Shown one piece after another: positions 57,987 through 64,000 of a stretch of DNA of 64,000 nt (position 1 is its first letter; each line of letters opens with the position of its first letter). The notes under the pieces are model-generated. The model made no database searches and was not told the DNA's origin. It worked only from the letters and a program-made list of their open reading frames with translations. This DNA comes from Sphaerochaeta sp032144095 (lineage in GTDB: Bacteria; Spirochaetota; Spirochaetia; Sphaerochaetales; Sphaerochaetaceae), in NCBI RefSeq assembly GCF_032144095.1, contig NZ_JAVSNJ010000004.1:62001-126000 (forward strand). Reading direction: 5' to 3'. The translations under genes were made by a program, and so were the position numbers.

Positions 57987-59276
57987 ATGAAAAGGATACA
58001 ACTCCTGTCACTGTTTCTGCTCCTGCTATCGATGACACCCCTTGGCGCGGTTTCCATCACCCACCTCCACATGGGCTTGGGGAACGATTGGTACACCATG
58101 GGCCTGGGCGACAATCTGGACGACGGGCTCTCCTTCGGCGGCCATCTGATGGTAACCGCAAAGGATATAGCCTCGATCAAGGTCGATGCCCTGGGCTTTA
58201 CCGACAGGCTCAGGACAGAGAGGCGATATGACCAGGTAAACATCAATGTATACACCCCTTTCTCCTTCACAGCAGATCCCTTTATCTTCATCTACACCCC
58301 CCTGATAGGGGTGAGTGTGGAGGGTAACCTAGGATTCGACACCATTCAGAATGGCCTCCACGAGAGGATAGACCGCCCCAAACTGACGCTGGACTATGAC
58401 AAGCAAGAGAGCACGGCCCATCTCAACCTAGGCTCGACAGCACAAATACTCTTTCCTTTCCGCTGGGTGAAGCTTGGCCTTGAACTCTCCTACCTCCATA
58501 CCTTCGGGTGGGAGGATTCAACGCAGGCAGTTGGCCTCATCAAGCTGGGGGACTCACTGACCATCAAGGCTGGCTACTCCTTCATGCAGGATTTCGATGA
58601 CGAGCCAGCACACTCAGAAATGGTCAAGCATTTCACAGGGCCCACCTACTCCTACTACTTTGACGGTGGGCTTGTCACCAACTCTTGGGTCTACCACCAG
58701 CAGAGTGGTTCCTCCTATGGGGTATTCGGCATAGATGTGATGCAGCTTTTCCAGCCCAAGACCTATGAGAGCTCTGAATTTGTCTACTCATTGGGAATCC
58801 TCTATGACATGCAAGGGCATCAGAACAGGCTGTTCTCCCTGGCCTTTGACCACTTCATCATACAGACCCGGCATAAGAGCGGGCCCCTGTACAACGATAT
58901 GGATAATCAGGAGAAGAGGATGACAGTCGCCTCATTGGTAGCTGGCTACCAGCAGCAGTGGCAGGCCACGCCGTTCATCTACCCCTACCTCAAGGGGCTG
59001 GGAGGATTCCAGCGGCTCAACCTCCAGGAACATTTCACCGAGGTAAAGATCGAGGAGATCAGGCCAACACTCTTGCTGGAACTTGGAGTGCGGTTTGGCA
59101 GGGATGGCCAGTGGGTAACCCAGAACAACAGCTATCGCCCCAGGCTGTCCGCGACCTTGCAGTATGTCTTCTGGACACAATCCATCAGGGAGAAAGATGC
59201 CTATTTCGCCCCGCATGTAGGGCCCTGGCTCTTTCTGGTCGGAATTGGCCTAGATATCGGCAACGACCCCCATTGA
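57987..59276 (+). CDS. Outer-membrane beta-barrel protein candidate
   Basis: A 429-residue protein with a signal peptide (MKRIQLLSLFLLLLSMTPLGA). The rest is rich in alternating aromatic and polar residues typical of barrel strands, ending in a strand-like WLFLVGIGLDIGNDPH. The segment GNDWYTMGLGDNLDDGLSFGGHL is faintly like the active region of lipid A deacylase LpxR, but I would not call it one. AAGGAG precedes ATG 57987. Its 3' end overlaps the convergent protease gene by 27 bases. Confidence 0.65.
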   Translation: MKRIQLLSLFLLLLSMTPLGAVSITHLHMGLGNDWYTMGLGDNLDDGLSFGGHLMVTAKDIASIKVDALGFTDRLRTERRYDQVNINVYTPFSFTADPFIFIYTPLIGVSVEGNLGFDTIQNGLHERIDRPKLTLDYDKQESTAHLNLGSTAQILFPFRWVKLGLELSYLHTFGWEDSTQAVGLIKLGDSLTIKAGYSFMQDFDDEPAHSEMVKHFTGPTYSYYFDGGLVTNSWVYHQQSGSSYGVFGIDVMQLFQPKTYESSEFVYSLGILYDMQGHQNRLFSLAFDHFIIQTRHKSGPLYNDMDNQEKRMTVASLVAGYQQQWQATPFIYPYLKGLGGFQRLNLQEHFTEVKIEEIRPTLLLELGVRFGRDGQWVTQNNSYRPRLSATLQYVFWTQSIREKDAYFAPHVGPWLFLVGIGLDIGNDPH

Positions 59277-61928
59277 CCTAAGCTCTGTACCCAGAGCCTT
59301 TCCATCCAGACCAACGGTAAAACTGAAAGCCCCCCCTTCCACCCGATAGGAAAGGACCACAAACGGAGTCACCTCCACCCCGGTCCCCAGGACCATGGAG
59401 GCTGTGAGCCGGGCCGATGCGATGAGTTCCTTGTCCCACATCAGGGCCATACCATCATGGTAGAGGGCCGTTTGCAACGAGAGTGAGAGCCCAAGGCCTG
59501 TAAGCCCCCCATAGGGGATCGGCTGGTCGAGCAACCCAAGGGGAATGTGATACCGGACTGAAAGGAGGGCCTTTGCCTTCCCATCGAGGGCGATGGCTGA
59601 AAATCCCTCATAGGGGAGCACATCCTTACCCAGGCTCCCTTTGCTGATGGCCATTGCCTCCACCTCCGCCTCCACCATCTGAGAAGAGGAGAACAGCCGG
59701 CCCTGATAGGCCATACCCCCCATGACACGAAGGCGGTCAGGGGCCAGGAAGTTGTAGGCAAGGGCCTGCATCCCCAGTGAGACAGAGCCATGGGAGGACC
59801 CAAAGAAATCCTTGGGCATGCTTCTTTCCTGCCACTGGTAGCCAAGGGAGGAGGAGAGCCCATAGGCAGATTCCGACTGCCCCATCACAAACTGGAGTCC
59901 TGTCCCCAGGGAAAGCAGGGAAGAACCATGGATAGAGGCTGAGTACCATAAGGGCAAGGAGAGGTTCACTGAGGCCCTACGTAGCTCCAGCAACGAGATA
60001 TTCACACCAAGCGAATAGGATCCAGGGCTGTAGAGGTAGTCAAGGTTGGCAAGCAGCCTCCCCTCCTGGAGATCCCACCCCGCCTGGCCTGTTAGTTGGT
60101 GCCTCCTGAGCAGGCTCTGGCTATGGAAATACAATCCGGGTTGCAGGGAGCTTTCCGTGGCAAACGGAAAGGGAATGACCAGATTGAGACGTAGGAGGTC
60201 TGCATAGGGCCTAGAGGGATAGTCCACTAGTGCAGCGGCTGGGGGAGCAGGCTCGCTTTCTTGCATCCTGATGGGAGTGCCATGTACCATAGCCATGGGA
60301 ACAGACTGTACCCCATACCCCTTTGCCGTATAGGTCTCGTAGAGAAGGGTATCCCCCTCCATTCGGGCAGCGAGCACCCCTTGGGGATCTTCCAGCAGTT
60401 TCTCCACCTCCCCTGTGGAAAAGTCATACCGGTAGAGAGCCATCCCCAGCTCATTGTCCGAAACAAAGAGCAAGGATTCATCGTCGACAAACCTAGGGGA
60501 GCGTATCTCGCTTCTTGTTGGACCGACCAGAACAAAGGCCTTTCCGTCCTTGCCGATGGAGAGCAGCGAGGAGTTACCCCCACCAATCTCCACCACTACG
60601 ATATGGGCCTTGTCAGGAGAGATCTGGGGTTCGTACACACTTGCATGGGGGTTTTCATAGAGGAGGGAGGTCTCTCCGCTTCTCTGGTCGACCTGCACAA
60701 GGAGATACCTGTCACCCTTCTGCTCGATGGCAACCAGAAGAGTCCCATCCTCGCTGAGAGCTGGGTGGGAGAGCATCTTGCCTTGGGTGATGCGCAAGAA
60801 CCTCTCCAGGGAAAAATCATAGAGCATGAGGTCGCTGTATCCATCAGAGGCAAGGGGAAGGGAGTGGGAGCTGAACGAATCAGCCCACACGAAGGAGAAG
60901 ACAGCCTTGCTGAAAGTCAGGGAGATCGATTCCCTGTCGACATGGCCCAGATCCTCTACCGTATCGAATGACCCATCCTCATTGTACCTGATAAGCTCCC
61001 CCCCCCTTTCCAGGGAATAGGAGTACCCCACCAATCCAAGCTCTGTCCGGATAGGAAGGTAGTGGTCCCCTACCCTGGATGGCGAAATACGGGTCCCTAG
61101 GGAGGGAATGGCTGGGATTTCCGCCTTTCGCTCTGCAACTGCCAAGGAGAAGAGGGCCTTTGGGGAGAGGCCTGTCTCTTTCCTGAGGGCACCGTTCAGG
61201 CCAAGGAAGGGAAACCATGCGTAGGTGGCGTTTGCCCTGGCAAAGCTCTCCCTTCCGTAGTGGCGAACCAGGTAGTCAACCATAAGGTAGCCAGTGGTGT
61301 AGATCCTGCCGTTGGGAGGAAAGGCCGAGTTGTACCGGCCTTGGCTGAGGGTCCAGAGGGAATCCTCCACCATGGGGGAGCTCCAGGAAAGGGTGAAGAG
61401 GGCCTCATCACCCCGACCGCCGGAAGCGAAGGCCGATTCTGCATAGGTGGAGATTCCTTCGACCCACCACCCAGGCATGAGGACGGTGTTCAAGGCTGGC
61501 ACCTCAGGGCCAAAGAAACGCAGGTATTTGGCAACTCCCACCGGGGAGGTGAGGTGCAGGTAGTGGGTCAGCTCATGGGTATAGAGGCTCCTCAGCCAGG
61601 AAGAGGAACGCGAACCGAGGAACCGGTCAACAGGACTGGTAAGATAGAGGGTGATGGAGGCGGGAAATGGGGAGAACATACCATTCGCCCATGCTGGCCT
61701 GCCTGCCAGGATGACCGGGACCCTCTCTTTGGGAAGGTGGTCGAGCATCTGGGCAAGGGAGAGGAGGACCTCATCGGCAAAGGAGGCCAAACTCTGGGCC
61801 TGGTCCACATCCTCCTGTGCAAAGATGATGGTGGTATATTCGGTCTCAATCCTATTCCAGGGGCCTGCGGAAAGGGAAGGTCCCAAAAAGAGGAGAGACA
61901 GCAGGATAGGGAGCACTCTTCTCACCAT
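59250..61928 (-). CDS. Outer-membrane protein with zinc protease, beta-propeller and barrel
   Basis: An 892-residue exported protein with a signal peptide (residues 1-21). Residues 25-270 are a gluzincin-like metallopeptidase with HELTH at 118-122 and a third ligand candidate Glu157 in WWVEGISTYAES. Residues 280-570 are TolB-like propeller blades (repeated LMLYDFSLERFLRIT..., SPDKAHIVVVEIGG). Residues about 590-892 are a beta-rich, barrel-like domain. GGAG lies before ATG 61928. The substrate is unknown. The domain combination suggests a protease displayed at the outer membrane. Confidence 0.8.
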   Translation of the reverse strand: MVRRVLPILLSLLFLGPSLSAGPWNRIETEYTTIIFAQEDVDQAQSLASFADEVLLSLAQMLDHLPKERVPVILAGRPAWANGMFSPFPASITLYLTSPVDRFLGSRSSSWLRSLYTHELTHYLHLTSPVGVAKYLRFFGPEVPALNTVLMPGWWVEGISTYAESAFASGGRGDEALFTLSWSSPMVEDSLWTLSQGRYNSAFPPNGRIYTTGYLMVDYLVRHYGRESFARANATYAWFPFLGLNGALRKETGLSPKALFSLAVAERKAEIPAIPSLGTRISPSRVGDHYLPIRTELGLVGYSYSLERGGELIRYNEDGSFDTVEDLGHVDRESISLTFSKAVFSFVWADSFSSHSLPLASDGYSDLMLYDFSLERFLRITQGKMLSHPALSEDGTLLVAIEQKGDRYLLVQVDQRSGETSLLYENPHASVYEPQISPDKAHIVVVEIGGGNSSLLSIGKDGKAFVLVGPTRSEIRSPRFVDDESLLFVSDNELGMALYRYDFSTGEVEKLLEDPQGVLAARMEGDTLLYETYTAKGYGVQSVPMAMVHGTPIRMQESEPAPPAAALVDYPSRPYADLLRLNLVIPFPFATESSLQPGLYFHSQSLLRRHQLTGQAGWDLQEGRLLANLDYLYSPGSYSLGVNISLLELRRASVNLSLPLWYSASIHGSSLLSLGTGLQFVMGQSESAYGLSSSLGYQWQERSMPKDFFGSSHGSVSLGMQALAYNFLAPDRLRVMGGMAYQGRLFSSSQMVEAEVEAMAISKGSLGKDVLPYEGFSAIALDGKAKALLSVRYHIPLGLLDQPIPYGGLTGLGLSLSLQTALYHDGMALMWDKELIASARLTASMVLGTGVEVTPFVVLSYRVEGGAFSFTVGLDGKALGTELRSMGVVADI

Positions 61929-62046
61929 TTCGTCTCCTTTCCCCTCACTCTATACCACCGCAGCCAATTTGTAAGCATCTTGAGGGGTTTCCTGTGCGAT
62001 CTCCTATAGAGGAAGATAGGGAAACCGGCTTTCCTATTCAGCGAGG

Positions 62047-62084
62047 CTAAGAACGAGAAACACCTGCCTCGCAAAAGACAGGTG
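62047..62084 (-). terminator. Terminator of the aminotransferase gene
   Basis: CACCTG and CAGGTG arms with a 12-base loop, followed on the minus strand by TTTCTCGTTCTT. Confidence 0.65.
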
Positions 62085-62115
62085 CATTCCGATGGTCTTT
62101 GTTTGGGAAAAGGGC

Positions 62116-63141
62116 CTAGGCTATCTCGTGGATCCACCCCTCAGGGGCCTCGATCCTACCCATCTGAATCCCCGTGAGGGTGTCGTAGAGCTTCTGGGTA
62201 ACCGGGCCCATGGTGTCCATTCCGCTAGGCATGTTGATGACTCCCTCTGCTGTCGTGATGGACCCGATGGGGGAGATGACCGCAGCAGTACCGCACAGTC
62301 CGCCCTCCTTGAAGGATGCTACCTCGGTGAGGAGGATATCCCGCTCTTCCGTCTCCAGGTTGAGATAGTGCTCGGCTACATACATCAACGAACGGCGGGT
62401 GATGGAAGGCAGGATCGTCGGACTCTTGGGGGTGATGACCTTGTTGTCCGCTGTGATGAAGATGAAGTTGGCTCCCCCTGTCTCCTCTACCTTGGTCCGG
62501 GTCGCGGCATCGAGGAAGAGGTTCTCGGCAAATCCCTGTTTCTTGGCCTCATAGCCTGCATAGAGGCTCATGGCATAGTTCAGCCCTGCCTTGATGTGGC
62601 CAGTCCCTTGGGGAGCTGCACGGTCATATTCGCTTACCATCAGCTTTAGGGGTTTGACCCCGCCCTTGAAGTAGGGGCCTACCGGGGTGCAGAACATCCT
62701 GAAGGTATATTCAGGTGAGGGTGCTACCCCAATGACAGGACCACTGCCAAACAGGAAAGGTCGGATATAGAGGGTTGCCCCGCTGCCATAGGGGGGAACA
62801 TAGGCGAGGTTGGCCTTCACTACCTGATCGAGGGCATCAATGAACCGTCCTTCATCAAAGGAGGGCATCATCAGCCTCTTTGCAGTGTCGCTCATGCGCT
62901 TGGCATTCAGGTCAGGGCGAAACGCCACGACCCTGTTGTCTGCTGTGGTATAGGCTTTCAGGCCCTCAAAACAGGTCTGGGCATACTGGAGAACCCCTGC
63001 ACTCTCGCTGATGGTTACCTCAGCATCAGAGACCATGGCCCCTTCATCCCAGACTCCCGCTTTCCAGTGGGAAACATATCGGCTGTCAGTCTTGGTATAG
63101 GCAAACCCAAGGCTTCCCCAATCGATGTTTTTCTTCTCCAT
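62116..63141 (-). CDS. ilvE: Branched-chain amino acid aminotransferase
   Basis: A PLP fold type IV enzyme of 341 residues that interconverts Val, Leu and Ile with their keto acids. The PLP Lys is Lys184 (GTGHIKAGLNYA). CFEGLKAY and the C-terminal CGTAAVISPIG and GTA-type phosphate loop are typical of the type II BCAT group. AAGGATG lies before ATG 63141. It stands alone with its own terminator. Confidence 0.95.
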   Translation of the reverse strand: MEKKNIDWGSLGFAYTKTDSRYVSHWKAGVWDEGAMVSDAEVTISESAGVLQYAQTCFEGLKAYTTADNRVVAFRPDLNAKRMSDTAKRLMMPSFDEGRFIDALDQVVKANLAYVPPYGSGATLYIRPFLFGSGPVIGVAPSPEYTFRMFCTPVGPYFKGGVKPLKLMVSEYDRAAPQGTGHIKAGLNYAMSLYAGYEAKKQGFAENLFLDAATRTKVEETGGANFIFITADNKVITPKSPTILPSITRRSLMYVAEHYLNLETEERDILLTEVASFKEGGLCGTAAVISPIGSITTAEGVINMPSGMDTMGPVTQKLYDTLTGIQMGRIEAPEGWIHEIA

Positions 63142-63252
63142 ACCTACATCCTTCTGGCCAGAGGTGACCATATCGCAAGAACATTTTGAAGGAGTGTACC
63201 ATCAACATATGCAGTAAGTCTATTTATATGCAGAAAAAATGCATAAAATATC

Positions 63253-64000
63253 CTACATGGGCAGGTATTTCTGCTCAAAGCTGCTGATGGACAGCGGTTT
63301 GTCAAAGAAATAGCCCTGGATCATATCACAGCCCATAGCTTTCATCAGGTCAAACTGGGCCTCTGTCTCCACACCTTCGGCCACCGTCTTGACCCCCAGG
63401 TTTTTGCAGATGTTGATGAATCCATCAACAAATACCTGGCCTTTCTTGCTTGAGGACATGGAATCGATCAGGCTCTTGTCCAGTTTCAGGACCCCAAGGG
63501 GAAGCGAGGTGAGGGTGCTGAGGTTGCTGTATTCCGAACCAAAGTCATCAATGCATACACAGTATCCTGCCTGGTCGATATCCTCGACCACCTTCTTTAC
63601 CAGATTCCTATCCAGAGCCCCGAAACTTTCGGTGATCTCAATCTCCACAAACCGGCTCTCCACACTGTTGCGGCTGCGGATCTCCTCCATCAGGGGTATC
63701 AGGTTTTCGTCGAGCAGGGTGAGACGGGAGAAATTGAGCGAGATGGGCAGGAGCCTTTCCCCACCCTCCTTCCATCGTTTCAGGGTCTTGCACACCTCTT
63801 CAAACACAAAAAGGTCGATGTATTTTATCAGGCCATCCTGTTCCAGTTGGGGAATGAACTTCGAGGGCGATGTCAATCCATGGGAGGGGTGCAGATGACG
63901 GATGAGTGCTTCAGATCCACAGACGGCCCTGGTCGTGCTGCAAAATTTGGGTTGGAGATAGACAAGATACTCCCCTCTCTGGATCGAGGATGTCAGATCA
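63253..64000 (-). CDS. EAL-domain cyclic-di-GMP phosphodiesterase (5' part outside window)
   Basis: The frame stays open to the window edge; the TTG near 63876 is internal and not the start. The visible 248 residues are one EAL domain: YLQPKF, GSEALIRH, SLNFS, EITESFG, CIDDFGSEYSNL (usually DDFGTGYSSL), KLDKSLID and AEGVETEAQF. All metal-binding residues appear kept, so activity is likely. Sensor or GGDEF domains upstream cannot be seen. It is the third EAL protein in the window. Confidence 0.9.
   Translation of the reverse strand, partial: DLTSSIQRGEYLVYLQPKFCSTTRAVCGSEALIRHLHPSHGLTSPSKFIPQLEQDGLIKYIDLFVFEEVCKTLKRWKEGGERLLPISLNFSRLTLLDENLIPLMEEIRSRNSVESRFVEIEITESFGALDRNLVKKVVEDIDQAGYCVCIDDFGSEYSNLSTLTSLPLGVLKLDKSLIDSMSSSKKGQVFVDGFINICKNLGVKTVAEGVETEAQFDLMKAMGCDMIQGYFFDKPLSISSFEQKYLPM

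Noticed and set aside
57987..59276. Lipid A deacylase LpxR as a name for the barrel protein
   Set aside because: Only a short segment is reminiscent. The catalytic residues cannot be aligned with confidence by eye.

Overview
The window looks like chromosomal DNA from a free-living, fermentative, diderm spirochaete, most likely Sphaerochaeta or a close relative. This is an inference: no 16S gene is present. The evidence is the RarA protein with a spirochaete/cyanobacteria-style C-terminal extension, many lipoproteins and LPP20-type envelope proteins, outer-membrane barrels, pyruvate formate-lyase with an FNR-type regulator, and moderate, even base composition. I see no prophage, insertion sequence, CRISPR array or integrase.

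Layout. 1-2.6 kb: the 3' part of rarA, then a five-tRNA cluster (His, Arg, Lys, Leu, Gly). 3-10.7 kb: a housekeeping run of tig, clpP, clpX, an NrnA-type DHH phosphoesterase, an unknown protein with a sigma-like C-terminus, rdgB and pepF, followed by tRNA-Leu(GAG). 11-13.6 kb: a flavin reductase, a LysE exporter and a diguanylate cyclase. 13.7-18.6 kb: a lipoprotein with three FMN-binding-like repeats, divergent from a membrane-anchored type II NADH dehydrogenase and a polyprenyl diphosphate synthase. This resembles the core of the Gram-positive flavin-based extracellular electron transfer locus (pplA, ndh2, dmkB) and is the most interesting feature of the window.

18.6-25.6 kb is an anaerobic-metabolism block: a hemerythrin/DUF438/PAS protein, a CBS protein, a split two-gene permease, an FNR regulator with four candidate cluster cysteines, and pflB-pflA. 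25.6-28.2 kb holds a two-component system and a small secreted protein that share a direct-repeat motif. 28.3-31 kb is a peroxide-defence operon (gpx, ohrR, lipocalin) plus an aldo/keto reductase. 31-37.7 kb has uvsE, a TspO-like protein, a polyferredoxin membrane protein, an EAL protein, a C39-like protein and a rhodanese. 37.8-43 kb is an envelope lipoprotein cluster (LpoB-like, four LPP20-like proteins, a divergent COG3014-type protein), with a candidate small RNA or attenuator between its halves.

43.4-46.8 kb holds a nudix hydrolase with a PLD-helicase, a possible DNA repair or defence pair. It is followed by an RRM protein with a long leader, a SIS/ROK sugar pair, a large EAL protein, a hydrolase, a hypoxanthine-type DNA glycosylase, a flavoprotein, a drug/metabolite transporter, a Uup-like ABC-F protein, two outer-membrane proteins (one with a zinc protease, propeller and barrel layout), a branched-chain aminotransferase and the 3' end of another EAL gene.

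Recurring themes are anaerobic redox control, cyclic-di-GMP turnover (one cyclase, three EAL proteins) and envelope maintenance. Starts were chosen by Shine-Dalgarno spacing and family alignment from memory. No database search was run.
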